Below, piece by piece: positions 26,555-35,167 of a DNA stretch of 64,000 nt. Within the stretch, counting starts at the first letter, position 1, and each line of letters starts with the position of its first letter. The notes under the pieces are model-generated. The model did no database searches, was not told where the DNA came from, and saw nothing but the letters and a program-made list of their open reading frames with translations. Made by a program: the position numbers and the translations under genes. Source of the DNA: Leptospira selangorensis (GTDB lineage Bacteria > Spirochaetota > Leptospiria > Leptospirales > Leptospiraceae). The stretch spans positions 248,001-312,000 of the forward strand of contig NZ_RQES01000005.1 in NCBI RefSeq assembly GCF_004769405.1, written 5' to 3'.

Positions 26555-26903
26555 ATCGATCCGGTAAAATTATGGGGAGAAGTTTTTTCCCGGATATGCC
26601 GGGAGGGGATAGAAGAATATTCTTACCCATTTTAGAATTTACACTGGAACCGATCGCAATGCGATTTCTTTCGCAAACATCTAAGCACGAAACTTCTAGA
26701 ACCTTAACTCCGTGGATCCCTTCCGACCGAAGAGCGTCTTTTAACTCGGATTTCAGACGGGTTTTTCTACCATTCGTTTCCCCGTTTATTTTCATCGCAC
26801 ATTTGCTACATACGAAAATTGCTTCTTCCCAATCTGCTGAAACAGATTCCACATTTTGTATCTGGCCTTCTTCTCTTCCTTGAAATAAAGAAATTAAATT
26901 CAT
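26544..26903 (-). CDS. (2Fe-2S) ferredoxin-like protein, thioredoxin fold
   Basis: 119 residues, cytoplasmic. Cys32, Cys35, Cys73 and Cys77 (FVCSKCAMK and EVSCLDVCERN) have the spacing of thioredoxin-fold 2Fe-2S ferredoxins, as in the Aquifex/Azotobacter type and NuoE-like domains. The stretch LKSELKDALRSEGIHGVKVLEVSCLDVC is typical. Probably carries electrons or senses redox; no partner gene is adjacent. It overlaps the convergent porin gene by 11 nt. A 208-nt gap separates it from the divergent gpx-ohrR operon. Confidence 0.75.
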   Translation of the reverse strand: MNLISLFQGREEGQIQNVESVSADWEEAIFVCSKCAMKINGETNGRKTRLKSELKDALRSEGIHGVKVLEVSCLDVCERNRIAIGSSVNSKMGKNILLSPPGISGKKLLPIILPDRFRS

Positions 26904-27030
26904 TTTGATTCCTCTTACATCATGTTGGAAGAAGAGCCCGATCCTTGGATTTATTTTGCGCCTTTTTATTGAATTCCGATTTTTTCAGCTAGACTCAGGT
27001 CTTAAATTTTTTCGTTTTTTCAATATATAC

Positions 27031-27049
27031 TTTTAGAATTTTTCTAAAA
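27031..27049. promoter_or_regulatory. Perfect AT-rich inverted repeat upstream of gpx
   Basis: TTTTAGAA-TTT-TTCTAAAA, 8-bp arms. It lies between the divergent ferredoxin-like and gpx genes and could be an operator or promoter element. Confidence 0.35.
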
Positions 27050-27057
27050 AAGATTGA

Positions 27058-27073
27058 ACAAAATTAAATTGTA
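27058..27073. promoter_or_regulatory. Candidate OhrR operator
   Basis: ACAAAATTAAATTGTA resembles the Bacillus OhrR site TACAATT-A-AATTGTA: the right arm AATTGTA is identical and the left arm differs at two of seven positions. It lies 38-54 nt upstream of the gpx start, and the operon encodes OhrR, so autoregulation is likely. Confidence 0.5.
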
Positions 27074-27111
27074 TGCAATCTATTTACTACGTAACTAGGA
27101 GGTGCCCAACT

Positions 27112-27597
27112 GTGGCCCAGAATTTATACGAACTAACCGCTACTTTAAACAATGGATCCGAAAAAAAATTACAAGATTATAAAGGAAAGGTCCTATTGAT
27201 CGTTAATACAGCGAGCCAATGCGGATTTACTCCTCAATATAAAGGCCTTCAGGAAATGTACGATAAGTACAAGGGAAAAGGTCTGGAGATATTAGGATTC
27301 CCTTGTGACCAATTCGGTCACCAAGAGCCGGGAAGTGACGCTGAGATCGAAAGTTTCTGCCAGGTGAATTTCGGAGTGAATTTTCCTCTTTTCAAAAAGA
27401 TAGAAGTGAATGGAGACGGAGCTCATCCGGTTTACCAATATCTTAAAAAACAAGCTCCAGGGCTTTTGGGAAAATCCATTAAATGGAACTTTACCAAATT
27501 TTTGATAGATAAACAAGGAAACGTGATCAAAAGATTCGCTCCGATGACTCCTCCGGAAAAATTGGACAAACAGATCGAGGAACTTCTTTCCAAGTGA
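27112..27597 (+). CDS. Glutathione peroxidase family thiol peroxidase
   Basis: Reduces hydrogen peroxide and organic or lipid hydroperoxides. 161 residues from a GTG at 27112, chosen because AGGAGG lies nine bases upstream; the ATG at 27073-frame upstream adds 13 unconserved residues. The active site is Cys37 (TASQCGFT) rather than selenocysteine, with Gln71, Trp125 and Asn126 (WNFTKF). Cys83 (ESFCQVNFGVNFPLF) is placed as the resolving Cys of thioredoxin-dependent members. It is cotranscribed with ohrR by a four-base overlap. Confidence 0.9.
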   Translation: MAQNLYELTATLNNGSEKKLQDYKGKVLLIVNTASQCGFTPQYKGLQEMYDKYKGKGLEILGFPCDQFGHQEPGSDAEIESFCQVNFGVNFPLFKKIEVNGDGAHPVYQYLKKQAPGLLGKSIKWNFTKFLIDKQGNVIKRFAPMTPPEKLDKQIEELLSK

Positions 27598-28043
27598 ATT
27601 ACGAATCCTTAAAGTTAGAGAAACAGATTTGTTTCCCACTTTACGCCTCTTCCAGAGCGGTGACTGCTTTATACAGACCGCTTTTGGAAGAGTTCGATAT
27701 TACTTACCCTCAATATCTTGTTCTTCTGGTCCTTTGGGAAACCGATAGAATCCCTCTAAAAGAAATTGGGGATAAATTATTTCTGGACTCCGGGACTCTG
27801 ACTCCTCTTCTCAAAAAAATGGAATCTTCCGGTCTTTTGACTAGAGATAGATCGGATCTGGACGAACGTTCTCTTGTGGTTAGCCTGACCACAAAAGGAA
27901 AAAAATTGCAAAAAAAAGCGGTTTGTATTCCGGAACGATTGTTGGAAGAATCAGGTCTCACCGCTGAAAAGGTGCAAGGCCTGAAACGGGATCTGGACGA
28001 CCTTCTTATTATCCTAGAACAAAAATTAAGAAATTCGGCGTGA
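27594..28043 (+). CDS. ohrR: OhrR-type MarR family peroxide-sensing repressor
   Basis: 149 residues, winged-helix MarR fold. Cys13 (EKQICFPLYASSR) is the reactive cysteine that organic hydroperoxides oxidise. Tyr27 and Tyr38 (LYRPLLEEFDITYPQYL) are the partners that activate it. The three are offset by exactly two from Bacillus OhrR Cys15, Tyr29 and Tyr40. LFLDSGTLTPLLKKMESSGLLTRDRSDLDERS is the recognition helix and wing. Cys106 could be a second redox residue. GTG start overlapping the gpx stop (GTGA). It probably represses this operon. Confidence 0.93.
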   Translation: MNYESLKLEKQICFPLYASSRAVTALYRPLLEEFDITYPQYLVLLVLWETDRIPLKEIGDKLFLDSGTLTPLLKKMESSGLLTRDRSDLDERSLVVSLTTKGKKLQKKAVCIPERLLEESGLTAEKVQGLKRDLDDLLIILEQKLRNSA

Positions 28044-28112
28044 CAAATCCGTTTTATCGAAAACTATAGAGCCGCTTTTTTAAATAGTGCGCTCGCGCTA
28101 AGGAGTTTAAAA

Positions 28113-28475
28113 ATGAAACGCCAATTATCCGCAATATCATTTGCTGCGGTACTTATTTTCGGAGCTTGTTCTTCCGAACAAAAAAAATCGGAGCCGGCTT
28201 ACGTTCCGAATTCGGATATTCGTGTTGTAGAAGCGAATATGATCAAGGAAGGAGATAAAAGAATTAAAGCAGAAGCTGTTTTAGGAACTCCTACTTTCGA
28301 AGAAAACACCCAAGACGGATCCGTTTTAGAATGGTATCTTGAATCTACTACTTACCAAAAAAATTCTTACAAAACTTTGGCAGAGAAACCTTCCAGAGTT
28401 GATGATAGTACTAAGTATATCAAAGTGATCGTTGATAAAAAAGGTGTGATCAAAAAATACGAATACAAACTCTAA
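28113..28475 (+). CDS. Small lipoprotein, BamE/SmpA-like candidate
   Basis: 120 residues. Signal peptide with lipobox FGAC. The mature part, RIKAEAVLGTPTFEENTQDGSVLEWYLES ... YIKVIVDKKGVIKKYEYKL, has the helix-then-strands order of SmpA/OmlA/BamE-like domains, where a short 'G-x-P' turn after a helix precedes a sheet. That is a structural guess. An AAGGAG site lies seven bases before the ATG. A strong GC hairpin with a U-tail follows 29 nt after the stop. Confidence 0.6.
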   Translation: MKRQLSAISFAAVLIFGACSSEQKKSEPAYVPNSDIRVVEANMIKEGDKRIKAEAVLGTPTFEENTQDGSVLEWYLESTTYQKNSYKTLAEKPSRVDDSTKYIKVIVDKKGVIKKYEYKL

Positions 28476-28498
28476 TTCGAATATAGATTAACATCTAC

Positions 28499-28529
28499 AA
28501 AAAAGGCCGCAGGTATAGCGGCCTTTTTT
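28499..28529. terminator. Bidirectional intrinsic terminator
   Basis: GGCCGC (28505-28510), 7-nt loop, GCGGCC (28518-28523), then TTTTTTT. A-tract before the stem gives a U-tail on the minus strand too, so it can end both the lipoprotein gene and the convergent gene at 28534. Confidence 0.85.
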
Positions 28530-28533
28530 ATTT

Positions 28534-29307
28534 TTAGATATCGTCTTCCATTAGATCGATTCCGGCAAATCCCAAGAGAAAGTCTAAAAATTCCCCGAAA
28601 TTAAATCCTAATCTGATCCCATATCGAATGGAAATATATAACTCCACTTCGAATAAAAACGCGGAAGGATAATCGTCTTTATTTTTAGGGTTTTGGGCTA
28701 AGAATGTTTGGATCGCTTCGTTCCTTTTATCCGGATCTAAACTTTCCAAGTATTTTCGAAAGAATGCTTCCTTTTTGGCCTTTCTTCTTTCGGAGACTGG
28801 ATTATTATAAAAACGTAAATATCTGATTTCATAACTTTTAGAATTTAATCTTTCGTCTGAAAGTTCCGGTGTAGGGTTTGGATCCTGTTCCGATTCCGGT
28901 GTTTCAGGCAGAAGTAAAAAGTTATCGCTTGTTGAAGAATTTGATGCAGGCGTTTTGGTTTCTTCTTTTTTGGGAGAAGTTTCTATGGGAGGCATGGAGT
29001 GGAACTTTTCCCCACCTAAAAACCCAAAGATCAATTGTTGAGATCTGTAAGGTCCGTAAGTTCCACCTCTTAATCCGTATCCGGTTCCTAGGTCTCTTTT
29101 ACCCGGTTCGGATTCCCCACCTTGAAAAACAAATCCGGTTGCAAGAGGTCCTATTCTAACTCCGATCCCATAACCTGGAGTTTCTACTCCTGCGGTAAAA
29201 ACGTCCCCTAAATCTTTTTTTCGATGGGACCAGTATGTTGAACAATCGATCACTATGAGACCCAAAAGAAAAATACAGAAAAAATGTATGCTGAGTCTTT
29301 TTTTCAT
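28534..29307 (-). CDS. Leptospira-type lipoprotein of unknown function
   Basis: 257 residues from the ATG at 29307; ten residues upstream precede the signal peptide and are unlikely. Lipobox VIDC. After it come HRKKDLGDVFTAGVETPGYGIGVRIGPLATGFVFQGGE, a Gly-rich beta motif I associate with a repeated Leptospira lipoprotein family, then a Pro/Ser/Thr/Glu-rich linker (about 105-165) and a Lys/Arg-rich helical segment. The end, YISIRYGIRLGFNFGEFLDFLLGFAGIDL, is hydrophobic. Function unknown. It ends at the shared terminator. Confidence 0.6.
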   Translation of the reverse strand: MKKRLSIHFFCIFLLGLIVIDCSTYWSHRKKDLGDVFTAGVETPGYGIGVRIGPLATGFVFQGGESEPGKRDLGTGYGLRGGTYGPYRSQQLIFGFLGGEKFHSMPPIETSPKKEETKTPASNSSTSDNFLLLPETPESEQDPNPTPELSDERLNSKSYEIRYLRFYNNPVSERRKAKKEAFFRKYLESLDPDKRNEAIQTFLAQNPKNKDDYPSAFLFEVELYISIRYGIRLGFNFGEFLDFLLGFAGIDLMEDDI

Positions 29308-29468
29308 TTCGGGAAATAGTCTGACTTTAGTCGCCAAGATCGGCTTTCCGCTAAGCTCTCGGTTTCATCAGGAAACGCAATCGTAAAAGTGGAGAAATTT
29401 TATTGGTTTTCTTCCTCTAGTCTTATTGAAAAGTATCCCGATAGAAAAATTAAAATTGGAATGAATAG

Positions 29469-31889
29469 ATGAACGAATTGGAAGAAACTCGAGTCCGTCA
29501 TAAAAACATCGCCGTCTTTGGAGGCGGGCCGATGGGAGTTCATCTTTCTGTATCCCTAGCCGAAAGAGCTGATAGACTTTTTCTTTGGTACTTTGATAAG
29601 AAGAAGGCGGATCGACTTCAAAAAGATAGGTCCGCAGAATTATTGGAAGAATTTGTTCCTCTTGCTGATAATATAATTGTTACAAACGATTTCGATTTTT
29701 TATCACAAGGTTCTTGGGTCATTGTTATCGCAGTTCCTTCCAGACAAAAAGAAAATGTGATCGATAAGATCTCTTCTTATCTTTCAGAACAAGAAGAACA
29801 TACGATCATTTCTTTTACTAAAGGTCTGGTTTCCACTTCTACTCGTAAAAAAACAAATGCTATTACTTTCTCGGACTATGTGATCAAGGTCAGAGAGATG
29901 AAAGAAAGTCTGAACATGGAATATGTTGCCGTGGCTGGACCTAATCTTCTTTCAGAGATGGCAAAAGGAAAACATAGTTTTTTCTCGATCGCATCTACTG
30001 GTGAAAAAGCTTCCGAAGTCATGGAAGATCTTTTTTCAGGACCTAGAAATCATATTAAAACTTTTGAGGATATCAGGACCTTAGAATTATTCGGAGTGAT
30101 GAAAAATCCGATCGCGATTGCCTGTGGTCTTGTGAATGGAATCCCTGAATGTGGATCCAATTTTGAAGGTGAATTGATCAGTTTAGGTTTTTCGGAAATA
30201 TTAACTTTATTAAATGCATTAGAACTTCCGATAAAACCTGCGATGGAATTCGGGTTGGCAGATCTGATTACCACTGCAACTTCTCGATCCAGTCGGAACA
30301 GAGCTTATGGACAAAGATTTATCCGTAAACTAATCTCCGGAGAAGACTCTCCCAATTTACTCGAAAGAATTGAACTATTCTTAAATCCAAAAGAATTCAT
30401 CCAAAAGGAAATGAGCCAGAGTGAAACACATGTAGAAGGAGCATATGCACTTTCTACCATTCTGGATCTGGCTGAAGAGAAAAAAGTGGAACTCCCACTT
30501 TTTACTACTCTTTTCGAAGTTCTTACGAGAAAAGTTTCTCCTACGGAAATGATCCGATTCGTTTCCAAATCTACTAGCGACGATATCAGAAATATTTCGA
30601 GAACAGCTCGCAAAAGATTCGGTCTGTCTTTAGCATCCGGGAAGGAATTCCAACAGGCTTTAAGAAGAAGGGTGCTTCGACATGTTCATTCTCAACCTGG
30701 ATTGTCAGATCGGATCTTAAAACAATCCGGATTACAGATCAAATCTTTGGAAAAAAGATATTCCGAAGCAGTGGAGACTGAAGCTGGAACTGATCTAATG
30801 CTTCTTCCTCGAGAAATTGCGTTATGGCAAGAAACGGAAGCCGCCTACGAAAACGGAAAGAGTAGAAACTTGGAACGTTTAGTAGAATTTTATGTTTCTG
30901 AAATTGCGGACGAATACAGTCCTCTTTTTAGAGAATCTCTTATTCATTTAGTAGCTCCTGCACGTTTTGCAATAGGTGGTTTTAAACCTGGAGGAGGACT
31001 TCCTAAGATCGGAGGTAATATAAAAGAGATCAAAGCTTTAGCTTCCAGATACGATATCTTATATACTCCGACTCATAGATCTCATTTGGATTCTATCGAA
31101 GTAGCTTTCGGTTTAAGATGGCTTGGACTTCCTGTTCCAAGATATGCAGCTGATAAAAAAGTAATGGGAACACCGGGACTTGCCAGGGTTTTAAAATCCT
31201 TGGGTGCTTACATGGTGGATCGAAAAAGAAATCGAAATCTTCTCTATTTGGAATGTTTGACCCAATATTCTACAATGATGTTAGAAGCTGGAATTCCAAC
31301 ATTGGTATATCCTGAGGGAACCAGATCTAGAACCGGCGGGATCATTCCGATCAAAACCGGAATTCTTTCCACATCCGTAGATGCATTTAAACATACTGGA
31401 AGTGAAGTGATCGTAGTTCCTATCGTTCTTTCCTATGAGAATGTTCCGGAAGATGTGGAGTTTGCAGGAAAGGACACCCATCTTTCTTTTAGGGATTTTT
31501 TATTCAAAAGAACAGAAGTGTATATGGATCTTTGCGAACCGATCCCTGTTTCCAGATATATCCAAGAAGATGATCCTACTCTTTCCATTTCTATGGAGAT
31601 TTCCAGATCTTGGCAGGCCCATCATAAAATTCTTCCGAATCATATAGTAGCAAAACTTTTGATGGAAGCGGATGGAGAAATCAGTTCTTCCGATCTAAAT
31701 AAAATGATAGAAGAAATGATCCTGACTAGAAAAGGAAATTATCTGACCAAGGATGTTTCTGAAATTTTAGATCGGGGACTCAAGGTTTTAAATTCCAGAA
31801 AGTTTATCAAAAAAGAAAACGGCCAGATCAAGGCATTAGAGCCTGAACTTCTGCAGTATTACGGAAATATGGTACCGGACCCGACCTAG
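29469..31889 (+). CDS. Fused glycerol-3-phosphate dehydrogenase (GpsA) and glycerol-3-phosphate acyltransferase (PlsB-like)
   Basis: 806 residues with two enzymes. Residues 1-~345 are a GpsA-type dehydrogenase: GGGPMG (18-23) binds NAD(P)H, VAVAGPNLLSEMAKG is family-typical, and Lys212 (VMKNPIAIACGL) is the catalytic lysine. Residues ~480-770 are an acyltransferase: HRSHLD (536-541), GAYMVDRKRNRN, and YPEGTRSRTGGIIPIKTGILS (614-634), closer to PlsB than PlsC. One chain can thus reduce DHAP to glycerol-3-phosphate and acylate it at sn-1. The acyltransferase has no clear membrane anchor. The stop lies in a perfect hairpin. Confidence 0.85.
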   Translation: MNELEETRVRHKNIAVFGGGPMGVHLSVSLAERADRLFLWYFDKKKADRLQKDRSAELLEEFVPLADNIIVTNDFDFLSQGSWVIVIAVPSRQKENVIDKISSYLSEQEEHTIISFTKGLVSTSTRKKTNAITFSDYVIKVREMKESLNMEYVAVAGPNLLSEMAKGKHSFFSIASTGEKASEVMEDLFSGPRNHIKTFEDIRTLELFGVMKNPIAIACGLVNGIPECGSNFEGELISLGFSEILTLLNALELPIKPAMEFGLADLITTATSRSSRNRAYGQRFIRKLISGEDSPNLLERIELFLNPKEFIQKEMSQSETHVEGAYALSTILDLAEEKKVELPLFTTLFEVLTRKVSPTEMIRFVSKSTSDDIRNISRTARKRFGLSLASGKEFQQALRRRVLRHVHSQPGLSDRILKQSGLQIKSLEKRYSEAVETEAGTDLMLLPREIALWQETEAAYENGKSRNLERLVEFYVSEIADEYSPLFRESLIHLVAPARFAIGGFKPGGGLPKIGGNIKEIKALASRYDILYTPTHRSHLDSIEVAFGLRWLGLPVPRYAADKKVMGTPGLARVLKSLGAYMVDRKRNRNLLYLECLTQYSTMMLEAGIPTLVYPEGTRSRTGGIIPIKTGILSTSVDAFKHTGSEVIVVPIVLSYENVPEDVEFAGKDTHLSFRDFLFKRTEVYMDLCEPIPVSRYIQEDDPTLSISMEISRSWQAHHKILPNHIVAKLLMEADGEISSSDLNKMIEEMILTRKGNYLTKDVSEILDRGLKVLNSRKFIKKENGQIKALEPELLQYYGNMVPDPT

Positions 31890-31896
31890 TCGGGTC
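31878..31896 (+). terminator. Perfect hairpin over the stop codon of the GpsA-PlsB gene
   Basis: GACCCGAC, loop CTA, GTCGGGTC. The stop TAG is 31887-31889. GGTTTCGTT follows, a weak U-rich tail, so this is the most terminator-like of the stop-codon hairpins. Confidence 0.6.
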
Positions 31897-31903
31897 GGTT
31901 TCG

Positions 31904-33067
31904 TTAATCCACTTTGATCTTAGATGCGATCAATACCGCTCTTTTGCGAAGCATAGAAATGGATTCATCCTTATCTGAATAAGTAAGCGCCACTCCCATC
32001 CTTCTGTATTTTTTAGTGACCGGTTTTCCAAAAATCCTAAGATCCGATTCAGGCATCTCGCAAGCCTTGTCTAATCCTTGGATATTAGGGATCTGACCTT
32101 CTGTTTGAGCAAGAATTACAGCGCTTGCTCCTTTTCTCACTAAAAGAATTTCAGGAATTGGAAGACCTAAAACTGTTCTAACATGTAACTCGAATTCGTT
32201 AAAACTTTGAGTTCCAGCTAAGGTAACCATTCCAGTATCATGAGGTCTTGGAGAAAGTTCCGAAAAATAAACATCATCCTTCGTTAAGAAAAATTCTACT
32301 CCCCAGATACCTGCGCCGCCTAACTCTTTAGTGACCTTCTCCGCCATTTCCTGAGCAGACTTAAGTTGAGAATCACTGATCTCCGCAGGTTGCCAACTTT
32401 CTTGGTAATCTCCTCTTTCCTGTCTATGACCGATCGGAGGACAAAACAAAGTTCTTCCGGATTTTTGAGTTACGGTTAACAAAGTGATCTCGGATTCGAA
32501 AGAGATAAATTCTTCGACTATGATCTCGGAAGCACCGGTTCTTCCTTTAGTTTGAGAAGCGATCCATGCCGGTTCAATATCTGATTCGGTTTTAATTACG
32601 GATTGCCCTTTGCCGGAAGAAGACATCAAAGGTTTTACAACACAAGGAATTCCTATGGTTGAAATTGCCTCTTTCAAACCTTCTAAGGTAGAAGCATATT
32701 TATACTTTGCTGTTTTTAGAGCCAAGGTTTGAGAAGCAAGGTCTCTGATCGCTTTACGGTTCATCGTAAAGTTTGCAGCCTTAGCGCTTGGAACTACTTG
32801 GTAGCCTTGTTTTTCGTATTCGTAAAATCTTTCGGTTCGAATTGCTTCAATTTCTGGAACGATCAGATCGGGTTTATGTTTGGCAACGACTCTATCTAAT
32901 GCGTCCCCATCCAACATATCGATGACTTCTTTTTCATGAGCTACCTGCATTGCGGGTGCGCCGTCATAACTATCAACCGTAATTACATATTGGCCTAATC
33001 TTTGGGCTGCGATTACGAATTCTTTTCCAAGCTCACCTGAGCCGAGTAGAAGTATTTTCTTTCTCAT
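31904..33067 (-). CDS. purT: Phosphoribosylglycinamide formyltransferase 2
   Basis: 387 residues. Uses formate and ATP to formylate GAR in purine synthesis, without folate. ATP-grasp enzyme: [22 protein letters not shown] at the N-terminus, [10 protein letters not shown] for GAR binding, [19 protein letters not shown] for [36 protein letters not shown] for metal and substrate. All PurT hallmarks. Convergent with GpsA-PlsB, sharing the hairpin region; 97 nt downstream (by transcription) of the FecR-domain gene, separated by a hairpin terminator. Confidence 0.96.
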   Translation of the reverse strand: MRKKILLLGSGELGKEFVIAAQRLGQYVITVDSYDGAPAMQVAHEKEVIDMLDGDALDRVVAKHKPDLIVPEIEAIRTERFYEYEKQGYQVVPSAKAANFTMNRKAIRDLASQTLALKTAKYKYASTLEGLKEAISTIGIPCVVKPLMSSSGKGQSVIKTESDIEPAWIASQTKGRTGASEIIVEEFISFESEITLLTVTQKSGRTLFCPPIGHRQERGDYQESWQPAEISDSQLKSAQEMAEKVTKELGGAGIWGVEFFLTKDDVYFSELSPRPHDTGMVTLAGTQSFNEFELHVRTVLGLPIPEILLVRKGASAVILAQTEGQIPNIQGLDKACEMPESDLRIFGKPVTKKYRRMGVALTYSDKDESISMLRKRAVLIASKIKVD

Positions 33068-33125
33068 AGGTTCTTGGAAGAATTTCCGAAGAGGAAGGAG
33101 AATGGAAAGGAAAAAATGAGGACTT

Positions 33126-33154
33126 GGCCGATTTGCATTGAATACAAACCGGCC
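33126..33154 (-). terminator. Terminator of the FecR-domain gene
   Basis: GGCCGATTTG pairs with CAAACCGGCC over a 9-nt loop with one A-C mismatch. Read on the minus strand it follows the FecR-domain stop, and a T-run (TTTTTT) comes about eight bases after the stem. Confidence 0.6.
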
Positions 33155-33163
33155 TTAAGGAGT

Positions 33164-34279
33164 TTACTTTTTCTTTTTAGTGATCACGTCAAAGTTTTTG
33201 TATTTGATGTATTCCACTTCGGAGACATCCAAACGAAAGGTCCCTTTGGTGGAATGGACCAACATCGTATTTCCTACTTGAGTTACTACAGCTCCGTGTA
33301 AAACCGTTTTGTCCAGTTTATGAATGGATTCTAAGACGCTGTAATATTTTTTGATCTCTTCTTCCGAGTCCAGTTTTTGGGAACCTGCTATCGACTCTAC
33401 TTTGTCCAAGGCGATATTCAGTTTTTCGCTTTGGTCTTTCTCTATTTCTTTTGTTAAGGACTTGTTGTTTAAGCTACCCGAGATCAGATCCTCGTCTATT
33501 TTTACTAAGGTTTCCAGATCAGCACTTTCTCTAGGATCTCTTTCGAATTTTCCTCTTTGGACAGTGCGAACTAAATCGTCTCTAAAACTTTCAATACTTT
33601 GCGCGATCGCAGCGTCATCCAATTGATTCAAAATTGTTTGAGCAAGTTGGTCGAATTCAGGTTTAACTTCCGCCTCTTCTTCCTCGGAGATCACGATCTC
33701 GTTTTCTTCCAATAATTTCTGGAGTTTTTGGTAGTTTGGATTTTCTGAAATTTTATCCGCAGAGATTACCTGACTGACCGGAGCCTTTAAGGTCATGGCA
33801 ACCATTCCCTCATAAACTTTGATCTTAGGAAGTGTACCTTGAACTACTTCGAAGGAGAAAGCAGTTCCTCGAACTCCGGCGATAGCAGTAGGAGTCGAAA
33901 TTTTGAACTGCTCTTTCTGGCTTAATTTATTGGTTTTTACAAGTAGAAGTCCCGTTCTAACGGCGAGGGAAGTTTCTTCCGAGAGATCTCCGTGAAGAGA
34001 CTCAATGCTTAGATTTGTATAAGGTTTTAAACGGATTACATGGCCAAGGCTTGTTTGAAGATCCAAGGTCCCGCTATTCGTTTTGATGGTATCGTTCTTT
34101 TGAAGGACACTTCCTAAAGAAAGAGAGACGAGTTTTCCATTTCTTTCTACTTCAACTTTTCCGGTTAAGAATATGACTACTAAACCTGGTTTGGATTTAG
34201 TGTTTAGAATTTTAGAGCAGAAGTTTGAAGATCCGATGAATGTTACAATTAGGAACAGAAGAAAGAGTTTTCGATTCAT
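33164..34279 (-). CDS. FecR-domain envelope protein
   Basis: 371 residues from the ATG at 34279; an upstream frame adds 26 residues lacking signal features. A signal sequence ends near SNFC, possibly a loose spirochaete lipobox. The FecR-like domain is at about 40-165: VIFLTGKVEVERNGKLVSLSLGSVLQKNDTIKTNSGTLDLQT, GHVIRLKPYTNLSI, STPTAIAGVRGTAFSFEV. The rest is an acidic helical region (ISEEEEAEVKPEFDQ ...) and a C-terminal strand pair (GAVVTQVGNTMLVHSTKGTFRLDVSEVEYI). Periplasmic; likely scaffold or sensing role. No TonB receptor or sigma factor is adjacent. Confidence 0.75.
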   Translation of the reverse strand: MNRKLFLLFLIVTFIGSSNFCSKILNTKSKPGLVVIFLTGKVEVERNGKLVSLSLGSVLQKNDTIKTNSGTLDLQTSLGHVIRLKPYTNLSIESLHGDLSEETSLAVRTGLLLVKTNKLSQKEQFKISTPTAIAGVRGTAFSFEVVQGTLPKIKVYEGMVAMTLKAPVSQVISADKISENPNYQKLQKLLEENEIVISEEEEAEVKPEFDQLAQTILNQLDDAAIAQSIESFRDDLVRTVQRGKFERDPRESADLETLVKIDEDLISGSLNNKSLTKEIEKDQSEKLNIALDKVESIAGSQKLDSEEEIKKYYSVLESIHKLDKTVLHGAVVTQVGNTMLVHSTKGTFRLDVSEVEYIKYKNFDVITKKKK

Positions 34280-34437
34280 TTGTTTATTCCGCCTGGAAAT
34301 AGAATTGTTCTGATCTATTTGGAACGAACAAAATATATTTCCAATTATAAGTAACAAACTGAGACTTACGTTTTTGCAAAAATTTTGAAAATTCGTTTTT
34401 ATAGAATAGTTTTCTCCGGTAAATAGGTTTTACCCAT

Positions 34438-35154
34438 ATGTATAACTCGATTTTCCTCCTTATCTTTCTGTTTTTAGTATTTCCTCTCGGCTCTAATGAT
34501 CTGGGAAAAATTAGATTTAACGGAACTGCAACCGATTTGGAAACCGGCAATTTGCTGTATAAGGATTTTCATGAGGAAACTTGGGAAAATGGAAAACACG
34601 TTAGTTCTATTATCCTATATAAGGATCCGGAAGGAAAAATTTTCGCAAAGAAAAAGATCAATTTTCTAAAGAATAGAACTCTTCCGGAATTTCAATTGGA
34701 GGATTATAGAGACGGATATCTGGAAGGAGGCGTGTTACAGAACGGGAATTCGGTTAAATTATTCGTCCGCAGAAAACTTGAAGATATAATCCAAGAGAAG
34801 GTTATAGAGGCTGGGAACTTATCCGCCTTAGATGGAGGTTTTGATTATTTCGTGATCGATCATTGGGAAGAACTCAAGTCCGGCAAAAAAATAAATTTTC
34901 ATTTTTTAGTTCCGTCAGAAAGAGATAAGTTCCTCTTCTCGGTAGAAAAAACAAAAGAAGGGGAATATAAAGGTAAACCCGCTATGTTTCTAAGACTGAA
35001 AATAGCGAGCACTATTCTTTCCATGTTCGTGAAACCGATTGATTTAGTATATGATATAGAATCCAAAAGAATTATGGAGTACAAAGGTACCAGTAATATT
35101 AACGATGAAAACGGGAAGAGTTATAAAGTAAAAATCGTTTACGGGTTTAGATAA
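34438..35154 (+). CDS. Conserved secreted beta-rich protein of unknown function
   Basis: 238 residues with a signal peptide (NSIFLLIFLFLVFPLGSND). The mature part is mostly strands: IRFNGTATDLETGNLLYKDFHEETW, VSSIILYKDPEGKIFAKKKINFL, KINFHFLVPSERDKFLFSVEKT, DLVYDIESKRIMEYKGTSNI. The order resembles lipoprotein-carrier or DUF3108-like folds but I cannot assign one. Probably periplasmic. Its stop codon lies in the loop of a hairpin shared with the convergent GH18-like gene. Confidence 0.55.
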   Translation: MYNSIFLLIFLFLVFPLGSNDLGKIRFNGTATDLETGNLLYKDFHEETWENGKHVSSIILYKDPEGKIFAKKKINFLKNRTLPEFQLEDYRDGYLEGGVLQNGNSVKLFVRRKLEDIIQEKVIEAGNLSALDGGFDYFVIDHWEELKSGKKINFHFLVPSERDKFLFSVEKTKEGEYKGKPAMFLRLKIASTILSMFVKPIDLVYDIESKRIMEYKGTSNINDENGKSYKVKIVYGFR

Positions 35155-35167
35155 AATTCTAAAACCC
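35143..35167. terminator. Hairpin over two convergent stop codons
   Basis: GGGTTTAGA (35143-35151), loop TAAAAT, TCTAAAACCC (35158-35167), with one bulged A. The plus-strand stop TAA opens the loop (35152-35154). The minus-strand stop (35159-35161) lies in the stem. No U-tract follows. Confidence 0.5.
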
